A stretch of DNA of 64,000 nt from G051132615 sp051132615 (GTDB taxonomy: Bacteria > Pseudomonadota > Gammaproteobacteria > Burkholderiales > Neisseriaceae), in assembly GCF_051132615.1 (NCBI RefSeq), contig NZ_CP152375.1:558001-622000 (forward strand), in the 5' to 3' direction. Below, piece after piece: positions 25,995-34,145 of the stretch (position 1 is its first letter; every line of letters begins with the position of its first letter). The position numbers and the translations under genes are program-made. The notes under the pieces were generated by a model. It made no database searches, was not told the origin of the DNA, and was given only the letters and a program-made list of their open reading frames with translations.

Positions 25995-26987
25995 TTAAAT
26001 ATTCACCATTGACATAAGTTCTTGCTGATAACGCGTACCAGCAATTGCTTGAGAGGGGAAAATATTGTTAATAGCCATCATTTGCTCATCACTTAACTCT
26101 ATACCGAAAGCCCCAATATTCTCCTTTAAATTACTGATTTTACTGGTTCCACTAAGCGGTATAATCAAATTATTTTGTTTTAAAAGCCATGCCAAAGCCA
26201 ATTGTGCGGCAGTACAATTTTTTTGTTGGGCTAACTCTTCTAATTTGTGAACCAGTTCTATATTGTGATAAAAATTGTCACCAACAAAACGCGGATTATT
26301 ACGCCTAAAATCATCTTCAGCTAAATCTTCTGGTTTTTGAATTTTTCCTGATAAAAAACCGCGCCCTAATGGGCTATATGCTACAAAACCAACACCAAGT
26401 TGTTCGCAAGCACTTAAAATACCGTCTTCTGGTTCTCTACTCCATAAAGAATACTCACTTTGCAAAGCGGTAATCTGGTGTTCTTTACATGCTTGAGTTA
26501 ATGTTTGGGCAGAAGCTTCTGATAACCCTAAATAACGCACTTTACCCTCTTGAATCAATTGTGCCATTGCCCCTACTGTTTCTTCAATAGGCACTTGTGG
26601 ATCAATACGATGCAGATAATATAAATCAATATAGTCTACACCTAATCGTTTTAAACTGCCCTCACAACTTTGTTTAATGTATTCTGGCTGGCCATTCACC
26701 CTACGGGCATTAGGGTTATTATTGTCCAATAAAATCCCACATTTTGTGGCTAAAAATACTTTTTCTCGTTGTCCAATAATGGCCTTGCCAACTAATGTTT
26801 CGTTTGTATAAGGACCATACATATCAGCGGTATCTAAAAAATTAATGCCCTGCTCAATAGCATATTGAATGGTTTTGATAGACTCAAGATCATTTTTTGT
26901 ACCATAAAATGCACTCATGCCCATACACCCTAGACCAATTGCAGAAACTTGCTCACCTGAATGTCCTAATGTTCTGGTTGGTACCAT
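25995..26987 (-). CDS. aldo/keto reductase
   Basis: A 330-residue NADPH-dependent oxidoreductase of the AKR superfamily (YajO/Tas-like branch). FLDTADMYG holds the catalytic Asp and Tyr, ATKCGI the catalytic Lys, and YLHRIDP the histidine, which completes the tetrad. IPLSGTSKISNLKEN binds NADPH. The substrate is unknown. It is divergent from a LysR regulator with a perfect palindrome between them, so it is the probable target. Confidence 0.92.
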   Translation of the reverse strand: MVPTRTLGHSGEQVSAIGLGCMGMSAFYGTKNDLESIKTIQYAIEQGINFLDTADMYGPYTNETLVGKAIIGQREKVFLATKCGILLDNNNPNARRVNGQPEYIKQSCEGSLKRLGVDYIDLYYLHRIDPQVPIEETVGAMAQLIQEGKVRYLGLSEASAQTLTQACKEHQITALQSEYSLWSREPEDGILSACEQLGVGFVAYSPLGRGFLSGKIQKPEDLAEDDFRRNNPRFVGDNFYHNIELVHKLEELAQQKNCTAAQLALAWLLKQNNLIIPLSGTSKISNLKENIGAFGIELSDEQMMAINNIFPSQAIAGTRYQQELMSMVNI

Positions 26988-27051
26988 TGTATTGCTCCTG
27001 ATTATTTGTAAAACTCGACTTTAATGCATTTATTTACATAAAAAAATGGTA

Positions 27052-27078
27052 CATTCCTTCATATACTATGAAGGAATG
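27052..27078. promoter_or_regulatory. perfect 27-bp inverted repeat between the AKR and LysR genes
   Basis: CATTCCTTCATA, a TAC spacer and TATGAAGGAATG form an exact dyad. It covers the likely ribosome binding site of the LysR gene and lies about 65-90 nt before the reductase start. A LysR-type operator with autoregulation is the simplest reading. Confidence 0.65.
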
Positions 27079-27085
27079 CTACATA

Positions 27086-27970
27086 ATGAATAAAAGTATT
27101 GAAACAACGCTAAACGTTTTTCGATTGGTTGCTGAATATAAAAGTTTCACTCGAGCAGCAGCAGATATGGATATTTCACCATCAGCTTTAAGCCAAAGCA
27201 TTCGCCAATTAGAACAAACATTAGGGGTACGATTACTTAATCGAAGCACGCGTTCTGTCAGCCTAACGGAAATTGGGCAGCAATTTTTGGTACGCATTAG
27301 TCCAGCTCTAGATGAATTACGCGAAGCTTTGGAAGACCTTCCACAAACCAAACACAATCCAACTGGCACACTTAAAGTAACCATGCCTTATATTGTTTGG
27401 CAAAGTATGATTGAACCTCGTTTGGCTGATTTTATGGCACGATACCCTGATATTCGGCTAGACGTACAAGTAGATGATGGACTCACAAATATTGTGCAAG
27501 ATGGTTTTGATGTCGGTATTCGTTTAGGTCAAATGCTCCATCAAGATATGATTGCTTTGCCTTTTGGCTTACCAATACGATCGGTTATTGCAGCCACACC
27601 ACGATATTTTGAACAATACGCTCACCCTCAGCACCCATACGATTTATTACATCATCGTTGTTTATGCTACCGTTTTAATAGTGGTAGAACAATTTATCAT
27701 TGGGAATTTTACAAAGGTGATGAACATATGAAATTTATGCCAAACAGTGTGTTAACCATGAACAAAGACATACCACTGAATAAAATGGCACAGCAACACA
27801 TCGGTTTAATCAATGCATTTGAACCCGATATAAGGAATGAATTAGCACAGGGTATATTCATGCCCACTTTAACAGATTGGCATATTCCAGAAACCCAATT
27901 TTATTTATATTATCCAAGTCGTCATTTCATGCCCAATAAATTAAAAAAATTTATTGATTATTTTCGGTAA
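27086..27970 (+). CDS. LysR-family transcriptional regulator
   Basis: 294 residues from the ATG at 27086; an ATG 18 nt upstream lies inside the palindrome and lacks a ribosome binding site. The N-terminal HTH reads FTRAAADMDISPSALSQSIRQLE, followed by a LysR substrate-binding domain (DVGIRLGQMLHQDMIALPF). It fits the AKR-controlling, GcvA/DsdC-unlike branch common next to aldo/keto reductases. It probably represses or activates the divergent reductase and itself. Confidence 0.92.
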   Translation: MNKSIETTLNVFRLVAEYKSFTRAAADMDISPSALSQSIRQLEQTLGVRLLNRSTRSVSLTEIGQQFLVRISPALDELREALEDLPQTKHNPTGTLKVTMPYIVWQSMIEPRLADFMARYPDIRLDVQVDDGLTNIVQDGFDVGIRLGQMLHQDMIALPFGLPIRSVIAATPRYFEQYAHPQHPYDLLHHRCLCYRFNSGRTIYHWEFYKGDEHMKFMPNSVLTMNKDIPLNKMAQQHIGLINAFEPDIRNELAQGIFMPTLTDWHIPETQFYLYYPSRHFMPNKLKKFIDYFR

Positions 27971-28099
27971 TCTAAACTCAAAATAACCATTAATTGCTTC
28001 CTTGGGCAAAGGCAAACTAAAACCCATGATATTATAATAACTGGTTGAAGCCCGTTAAATTAATGCCCAGTCATACGGCTAAAAAGGTACAGTATCTAT

Positions 28100-28693
28100 A
28101 TGAAAAAATTATTCTTTGTTTTTTTCTTTGCTTTTTGTGGAGAAATAATTGCAGCGCCCTATTTAACCAATAGGCAAGAAAACATCATTAATGCCATTGT
28201 TGATGCTGAGTATGACAAGATTAAGCAAGGTTCAAGTATTCTATTTGATACAGGTAATATGGATATCAAAAAAATAACACCGAAAATAATTGAAGAGCAA
28301 AGAAACACGTTGATCTCAATTGGTAAAAATGGGTTAGATACTATTGACCCATCTTATTCTTCTCAAACGCTTTGGATTTTCTTTGCTGCGATTGCTACAA
28401 GCTATAATTCTCCTGATTGGGTTTGTGCTCAATATGACAGTCAGTGTAAAGAATTTGCAAAAAATGACAATTTTCCCGATTTAGCTCTAGAAGCTCAAAG
28501 ATTAACCATGATGGCACTATGCCCCAAAAACTCAGAAAAATGTGCAATCAATTATGATCAATTTGCTGAAATTTTAGACAAAAAGCAGGCCGAAATAGAC
28601 ACCCATTATAACGAAAAACAACTCAATGAAAAGTTTGAGCAACAACTTAAAAGCATCGGTTTTCCAGAAAATGCGTTCAAATTTTCACCTTAA
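28100..28693 (+). CDS. exported hypothetical protein
   Basis: 197 residues. The first 21 (MKKLFFVFFFAFCGEIIAA) are a signal peptide, so the protein is probably periplasmic. The mature part is helical and charged, with four cysteines (WVCAQYDSQC, LCPKNSEKC) spaced as two likely disulfide pairs. No family is recognised. Single gene between the LysR gene and ung. Confidence 0.65.
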   Translation: MKKLFFVFFFAFCGEIIAAPYLTNRQENIINAIVDAEYDKIKQGSSILFDTGNMDIKKITPKIIEEQRNTLISIGKNGLDTIDPSYSSQTLWIFFAAIATSYNSPDWVCAQYDSQCKEFAKNDNFPDLALEAQRLTMMALCPKNSEKCAINYDQFAEILDKKQAEIDTHYNEKQLNEKFEQQLKSIGFPENAFKFSP

Positions 28694-28718
28694 CAAGATA
28701 TTTTTTTGATAAAGTCGT

Positions 28719-29438
28719 TTAACTGATTTGCCAGTTAATTTCTGCTAAGCCTTTTTGTGTCAAAAACTGATTGGTTTGGCTAAAATGCTTACACCCTAAA
28801 AAACCTCTATGTGCTGATAATGGCGACGGATGTGGTGCAGTTAACACCAAATGTTTACTGGTATCAACCAATGGTTGTTTGTTTTGAGCATGTCTGCCCC
28901 ATAATAAAAACACACAAGCTGGGCTTGCTTGACTGACAAATTGAATTAATGCATCACTGACCACAAACCAAGGCCATGTTTGGTGGCTACCAGCTTGAGC
29001 CTGTGCGACACTAAAGCCTGTGTTTAATAATAAGACACCTTGTTGTACCCAAGCGGTTAAATCACCATGGCTGGGCGGTTTAATGCCTAAATCTTGCTCA
29101 ATTTCTAAATAGATATTGCGCAAAGATGGCGGAATAGCCACGCCCTGCCCCACAGAAAAAGCCAAGCCATTTGCCTGATCTGGTCCATGATATGGGTCTT
29201 GTCCTAAAATAACGCATTTAATGGAATCAACGGGTTGTTTTAATGCTGCAAATATTTGTGGTGCGGGTGGATAAATGATCTGCTGGTTTTCTACAGCGTG
29301 TTTGTATAATTCATGACATTGTCTGAGTGCACTGGCTACTTCTTTTTGTTGAAAACAGGGCCGCCAACTAGGGTGAATACTATTTAATGCATCGATAAAC
29401 AAAGGGACATAGTCACGTAAATTAGCTGGCTTATTCAT
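28719..29438 (-). CDS. ung: uracil-DNA glycosylase (family 1)
   Basis: Removes uracil from DNA. 239 residues with the water-activating D81 in GQDPYHGP and the minor-groove loop HPSPLSAHRGFLGCKHF (H203). Both motifs are intact. An AGGAGG-like site (TAGGAGGAAAACATG) precedes the ATG. It is followed on the same strand by nothing close; upstream lies a rhodanese gene 25 nt away. Confidence 0.97.
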   Translation of the reverse strand: MNKPANLRDYVPLFIDALNSIHPSWRPCFQQKEVASALRQCHELYKHAVENQQIIYPPAPQIFAALKQPVDSIKCVILGQDPYHGPDQANGLAFSVGQGVAIPPSLRNIYLEIEQDLGIKPPSHGDLTAWVQQGVLLLNTGFSVAQAQAGSHQTWPWFVVSDALIQFVSQASPACVFLLWGRHAQNKQPLVDTSKHLVLTAPHPSPLSAHRGFLGCKHFSQTNQFLTQKGLAEINWQIS

Positions 29439-29463
29439 GTTTTCCTCCTAAAAATGAATTTGA

Positions 29464-29796
29464 TTAATACTGTTGCATATTATGATCAATCACCTGTGCC
29501 CAATGATCTATGCCACCCGTTAAATTATAGATACGACTTTCATCAAAACCTGCTTGCAACAAAAAAGCCGCAACAGAAAAGCTACGGATACCATGGTGAC
29601 AATACACCACAATATCCTGCTCATCGGGTAGTTCATGCTGACGGATAGGAATTTGATTCATCGGGATATGAACACAATTGGCTAAAGAGCATATTTCTAC
29701 TTCATGAGGTTCTCTGACATCTAAAAGTAAAATTTGCTCTGGTTCTTGTTGTAATCTTTTTGCCAGTTGCTCTACCGTAATAGATTGAACGTGCAT
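29464..29796 (-). CDS. single-domain rhodanese
   Basis: 110 residues, a sulfur-transfer domain. The active-site loop is YCHHGIRSFSVAAFLLQ with catalytic C66; LLLDVREPHE and GGIDHWAQ frame the fold. It is similar in size to GlpE but stands 2 nt downstream of pcm, an arrangement seen in other gammaproteobacteria. The sulfur acceptor is unknown. Confidence 0.9.
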   Translation of the reverse strand: MHVQSITVEQLAKRLQQEPEQILLLDVREPHEVEICSLANCVHIPMNQIPIRQHELPDEQDIVVYCHHGIRSFSVAAFLLQAGFDESRIYNLTGGIDHWAQVIDHNMQQY

Positions 29797-29798
29797 AA

Positions 29799-30455
29799 TT
29801 AAAATTCAAACTTACCTGAGAATCCTGGGTTTTTGGTATTGGTTAGATAAGGCACATTGGTATCAAACAATACTTTTTCTGTGAATTGGTTGTCTTTTAA
29901 GGTATACAACATTGCCTGCATCACAGCAGATCGTCCCACAATAATCACCAAACGTCCATTTTCAGCCAATTGTTCTTTTAATGCCTCAGGTACAGTGTCA
30001 CAAGCACCTCCAATATAAATGGCATCAAACTTACCTTGGTCGATATTTTGTAAACCATCAGCTACGTGGTAATTGATATTTTGGTAAGCTAATTTTGTCA
30101 GTGTTTGTTTGGCTTTTTCTTGTTGTTCCTGATCAATATCAACCGTTAACACAGATTGTGCCAACTTGGATAATAAAGCAGTTGCATAACCTGAACCTGT
30201 GCCCACTTCTAATACTTTATCAGTTGGTTTAATGGCCAATGCTTGAATCATACGAGCCACTATTTTTGGCTCTAGCATGACGCCACCATTAGGTAAAGGT
30301 AAATGGGTGTCGGTATAAGCAACCCGTTCTTGCCCACTGGCAACAAAGGCTTCTCGTGGAATTTCCAATAAATGGTCTAAAACATTTAAATCCAATACAC
30401 TCCATGGACGAATTTGTTGTTCAACCATATTAAAACGTGCTTTACTAAAATCCAT
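29799..30455 (-). CDS. pcm: protein-L-isoaspartate O-methyltransferase
   Basis: Methylates damaged aspartyl residues using S-adenosylmethionine. 218 residues. VLEVGTGSGYATALL is the SAM-binding motif I; NMVEQQIRPW at the start and ADGLQNIDQGKFDAI (motif II region) are typical of the tolC-linked Pcm branch. It forms an operon with the rhodanese. Confidence 0.88.
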   Translation of the reverse strand: MDFSKARFNMVEQQIRPWSVLDLNVLDHLLEIPREAFVASGQERVAYTDTHLPLPNGGVMLEPKIVARMIQALAIKPTDKVLEVGTGSGYATALLSKLAQSVLTVDIDQEQQEKAKQTLTKLAYQNINYHVADGLQNIDQGKFDAIYIGGACDTVPEALKEQLAENGRLVIIVGRSAVMQAMLYTLKDNQFTEKVLFDTNVPYLTNTKNPGFSGKFEF

Positions 30456-30553
30456 TTCTCACACTCCAGACTTCTATTTTGTTTTGTTAATTAAGTTTTA
30501 TGTTGTTTTTAATCCGATACATCACAAAGCAACACAAATAAAATTCAAAATAT

Positions 30554-30892
30554 TTATTTACCCACTTGTCCCAAATGGGTAAATTTGAATCCTTGTCGCG
30601 ATTTTAAACCATATCCTAAAAACCGATCAAACCCAATATGGGCAACCCAAATCAACCCGACAGACAACAATACTGACATATTTAAAAACAAACCTACCAT
30701 ACACACAATCGATGCACCTATATAAGAATGCGCACAATTGTATGCAATTGCCCCACATGATGTGCCAAACACATAGGCAAAAATAGAAACATCTGGGACA
30801 AAAAAACACACCAAGAAAAACCACCAGTCAAACTGATATTGTTTATAAAGCAACACAGAGGCCATTAAAACAACCAATGCTTCCAACCGCAA
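30554..30892 (-). CDS. DUF4260 membrane protein
   Basis: 112 residues with about three membrane helices and the end motif GFDRFLGYGLK followed by FTHLG, which is characteristic of DUF4260. The function is unknown. It is a stand-alone gene between pcm and suhB. Confidence 0.8.
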   Translation of the reverse strand: MRLEALVVLMASVLLYKQYQFDWWFFLVCFFVPDVSIFAYVFGTSCGAIAYNCAHSYIGASIVCMVGLFLNMSVLLSVGLIWVAHIGFDRFLGYGLKSRQGFKFTHLGQVGK

Positions 30893-30933
30893 AATGATCA
30901 GTTACCCTTTATTTATTGGGTTTTTTGGCATAT

Positions 30934-31722
30934 TTACGGATATTGTTTGGCAATCATCGCCAACATTTGTGCCAATACTTTTGGGTTTGCAGCCACAATA
31001 TCACCTGTTTCTAACCAAGTGTCATTGCCTTTGAAATCAGTCACAATACCACCTGCTTCTTGTACCAATAAGCTACCAGCCGCAATATCCCATGGTTTTA
31101 GGTTAAACTCAAAAAAACCATCTACGCGACCACAAGCAACATTACATAAATCTAAAGAGGCCGCACCTTCTCGTCTGGCACCTGCGGTTTTCGCCAGCAT
31201 ATCTTTTAAAATAGACAAATAGGTGTCCATCATGCTTTGGTCAACAACAGGAAAGCCTGTGGCAATCAAACATTCATTTAAGTTAATGCGTTTGGACACA
31301 CGGATACGACGATCATTTAAAAAAGCACCTTTACCACGAGATGCGGTAAAGATATTATTGCGTTCAATATCAAACACAACGGCTTCTGTTACGATGCCTT
31401 TACAGGCTAAAGCAATAGATATGGCATATTGTGGATGACCATGCAAATAATTGGTTGTGCCGTCTAATGGGTCAATGATCCACTCATAGTCTGAATCTTC
31501 TTGTCCAACGACCCCACCTTCTTCTGCCCGAATTTTATGGTCAGGGTAAGCATGTAATAAAGTATCAATAATGATGGACTCCGACTCCCTGTCCACTTGA
31601 GAAACAAAGTCATTAAAGGATTTGGTTTCAACTTTAATACTTTCTAAACTTAAAGAAGCGCGCAACATCATATTAGCGGCTTTACGAGCGGCTTTCACAG
31701 CCGTATTTATCATTGCATTCAT
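30934..31722 (-). CDS. suhB: inositol-1-monophosphatase family protein SuhB
   Basis: A Mg-dependent phosphatase that in E. coli also takes part in ribosomal RNA antitermination. 262 residues from the ATG at 31722, which matches the E. coli start (N-terminal MNAMINTAVKAARKA); an in-frame ATG 24 nt upstream is less likely. Metal ligands are in RAEEGG, DPLDGTTNYLHG and the late WDIAAGSLLVQEAGG. It is divergent from trmJ, a common neighbour. Confidence 0.94.
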   Translation of the reverse strand: MNAMINTAVKAARKAANMMLRASLSLESIKVETKSFNDFVSQVDRESESIIIDTLLHAYPDHKIRAEEGGVVGQEDSDYEWIIDPLDGTTNYLHGHPQYAISIALACKGIVTEAVVFDIERNNIFTASRGKGAFLNDRRIRVSKRINLNECLIATGFPVVDQSMMDTYLSILKDMLAKTAGARREGAASLDLCNVACGRVDGFFEFNLKPWDIAAGSLLVQEAGGIVTDFKGNDTWLETGDIVAANPKVLAQMLAMIAKQYP

Positions 31723-31819
31723 GCTTAATCCAATAAAGATGGGCACAACAAAGTGTGCTTACGTTACAATAGGGGTTTATGTGTTAAAGAACTTTTTAAA
31801 TTATACGCTAACTTTGACA

Positions 31820-32620
31820 ATGAACAAACCTCAACTTCCTGCTTATTTACAGAATATCAGTATTGTTTTATGCCGAACAAGTCACCCAGCCAACATTGGT
31901 GCTGCGGCAAGGGCCATGAAAACAATGGGACTAACAAAATTAACATTGGTTTCTCCTAACCTGATGGTTACGCCTATGACGGAGCACCCTCATGTGTTTC
32001 GTCCAGAAGACCCAAGTGCTTTTACCTTACCAGAAGAAAGCTTCATTTTGGCTTCTGGTGCAAAAGATGTTTTAGAAGAAGCCATAATTGTTTCTTCTTT
32101 GGCTGACGCGATTAAAGACTGTACGCTTTGTTGCGCCCTAACCAGCCGCAAAAGGGAATTAACTGCTTCACTACAGACCCCACGAGAAGCCATGCCTGAA
32201 TTATTGCAAGCGGCGCAAAATGATCAAAAAGTGGCATTGGTTTTTGGTAATGAAACATTTGGCTTATCCATTGAGGAAGTCACGCAATGCAATCGTTTAA
32301 TCACCATTAATGGCAACCCTGATTATTTTTCTTTAAATTTAGCCCAAGCAGTACAAGTCATCAGTTATGAGCTTATGAGTCAAGTTGACTTGGATATGGA
32401 TTATTTAAAGCAAGAAACCGATTTAGCCACACGCGAACAAGTGCAAGGTTTAATTGGGCATATGCAAGACACGATGAATCAATTGAATTTTTTTGAACGC
32501 AGAAATGCTGAGCGCTTAATGCGTAGAATGCACAGTTTGTTTGACCGCGCCGATATCAGCAAAGAAGAAATTGATATTTTACGGGGCTTTTTCAAAACCA
32601 TAGAGAAGAAAATACCTTAA
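31820..32620 (+). CDS. trmJ: tRNA (cytidine/uridine-2'-O)-methyltransferase TrmJ
   Basis: A SPOUT-family enzyme that methylates position 32 of tRNAs. 266 residues starting at the ATG at 31820, where the homology (SIVLCRTSHPANIGAAARA) begins shortly after. ALVFGNETFGLS and YFSLNLAQAVQV form the knotted SAM site. The open frame extends 66 codons upstream, but that part overlaps suhB on the other strand and is not coding. Confidence 0.93.
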   Translation: MNKPQLPAYLQNISIVLCRTSHPANIGAAARAMKTMGLTKLTLVSPNLMVTPMTEHPHVFRPEDPSAFTLPEESFILASGAKDVLEEAIIVSSLADAIKDCTLCCALTSRKRELTASLQTPREAMPELLQAAQNDQKVALVFGNETFGLSIEEVTQCNRLITINGNPDYFSLNLAQAVQVISYELMSQVDLDMDYLKQETDLATREQVQGLIGHMQDTMNQLNFFERRNAERLMRRMHSLFDRADISKEEIDILRGFFKTIEKKIP

Positions 32621-32621
32621 T

Positions 32622-33488
32622 ATGAATTACGCGCTGGATGCCTTGTGGTGGAAACTAACCAATCAAAAGGTTCGTGATTTAGCCAGTATTTTGACTGCAC
32701 CGCCTTTATGGCACAGTGGTTGTGAATTACCAGTTGCCACTTTGTTGGGACAAACAGGTTTTCGCTATTTACTCAGTTTAAATGAACACCCAGAAACCTT
32801 GTTGAATTATTTAAAAGATAAAGAACCTTTTGGTTATCGTTTGGGGCTTTATGCTGAACATCTACTGGCCTTTTGGTTCAGTCACGCACCACACTGTCAA
32901 TTAATTGCGCAAAACATTGCCATTGAATGCAATAAGCAAACCATTGGCGCTTTAGATTTTATTGCACAAATTGGTGAGCAAACCTACCATATTGAGCTGA
33001 CATGTAAATATTATTATGACCCTACCGCTGAGCAAACCGGTGGTTTTTTTGGTTTAAATCGAAATGACTCTTTAGCGCAAAAAGCAACAAAATTAACACA
33101 GCAGCTTGATTTATCTGCGCATAAAAATACACAAACCTTTTATCAACAGCATCATATTGATGCAAACACAGTAAAAGCGGCTTCTATTATTCGGGGCAAT
33201 GCTTTTACCCTTTCAGGCACAATCAAACTTAACCCACCGTACATTAACCCCCACTGTTGGGCTGGTAAGGTATATGACTGGGCAAGTTTTATGGCACAAC
33301 AAACTGAACAAAAAAAATATGTCTTGATACCTCGCCAAGACTTATTAGCACCTATACGAGTATTGCCTGAGCATATTACGGACTTTAACAGTGAGCAAAT
33401 AAAACCAGAAACCCCCATCATGATCGCTCAAGTATCTGAACGATATGATGGTTATTTTCACGAAGAAAACCGCTTCATTATTATATAA
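32622..33488 (+). CDS. DUF1853 family protein
   Basis: 288 residues, DUF1853 (WHSGCELPVATLL start, GFRYLLSLNEHP, LGLYAEHLLAFWF, GALDFIAQ with IELTCKYYY). The acidic/Lys motif in GALDF...ELTCKYY recalls PD-(D/E)xK nuclease-like cores, but that is my inference. It starts 1 nt after the trmJ stop, so the two are co-transcribed. Confidence 0.78.
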   Translation: MNYALDALWWKLTNQKVRDLASILTAPPLWHSGCELPVATLLGQTGFRYLLSLNEHPETLLNYLKDKEPFGYRLGLYAEHLLAFWFSHAPHCQLIAQNIAIECNKQTIGALDFIAQIGEQTYHIELTCKYYYDPTAEQTGGFFGLNRNDSLAQKATKLTQQLDLSAHKNTQTFYQQHHIDANTVKAASIIRGNAFTLSGTIKLNPPYINPHCWAGKVYDWASFMAQQTEQKKYVLIPRQDLLAPIRVLPEHITDFNSEQIKPETPIMIAQVSERYDGYFHEENRFIII

Positions 33489-33827
33489 TTATTTATTTTT
33501 ATGAATTTGAGACGCCATCACTGTCTGAAGCATTTGTGGTAAATATTGTGCCAAAAGAGTACTGGCTGTATGACTGTCTTTTCCTATTTTAAGTGCCAAT
33601 TGTTGTATGGTCTCTTTGCCCAAAGCTTTTTGCACCTGTTCAACAGAAACATTTAATTGATTTTCTTCATCACTAAGCCATGATTGTGCTTCTTCGCTTA
33701 AACCACCCTGTTTTAAGATATCCCAAAATTCATCAACACCACTTTTTTGTATCCATAAAATTATTTTGTTTATGGATTGTGCATTTTTTCCACCCAAAGC
33801 AGCATCAATTTGGACAAAGATATTCAT
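33489..33827 (-). CDS. YidB-like DUF937 protein
   Basis: 112 residues of the YidB/DUF937 family, marked by LGKETIQQLALKIG and LLAQYLPQMLQTVM. It is helical and without a signal peptide. The stop is directly adjacent to that of the DUF1853 gene on the other strand. The function is unknown. Confidence 0.75.
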   Translation of the reverse strand: MNIFVQIDAALGGKNAQSINKIILWIQKSGVDEFWDILKQGGLSEEAQSWLSDEENQLNVSVEQVQKALGKETIQQLALKIGKDSHTASTLLAQYLPQMLQTVMASQIHKNK

Positions 33828-33879
33828 TTATACTGACCTTTACCACCCGATTTTATTTGTTAAAGTATACTATCTGATA

Positions 33880-34145
33880 TCAATACCAACTATCTAATTA
33901 AGGCAAAGTTAATCATCTATAAAATAACCATTAGAAAAAAACACTGACATTTCCTAGTATTTCTTGATTAATTAAATGGTTTGATATCCCAATCACCATA
34001 AATAATACCCTATCAACCAAAAAACAAACGCCTTCCATAATCAAGCTTTAAAAAATATAAAAAAGCATTCTGAGATATTAAGCACATCTTATCGTAAAAG
34101 TCGTATAATGAAATGTTTACAGTTTTGAGTTTGGCACAAACAAAA
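33880..34145 (+). promoter_or_regulatory. uvrA upstream region with -10 TATAAT
   Basis: A consensus TATAAT at 34104-34109 lies about 37 nt before the uvrA start. No good -35 and no E. coli-like LexA box (CTGT-N8-ACAG) were found. The rest of the gap back to yidB is A/T-rich with nothing recognised. Confidence 0.4.

Noticed and set aside
31622..31819. 66-codon N-terminal extension of TrmJ
   Set aside because: It overlaps suhB on the other strand and has no homology; the family start fits the ATG at 31820.
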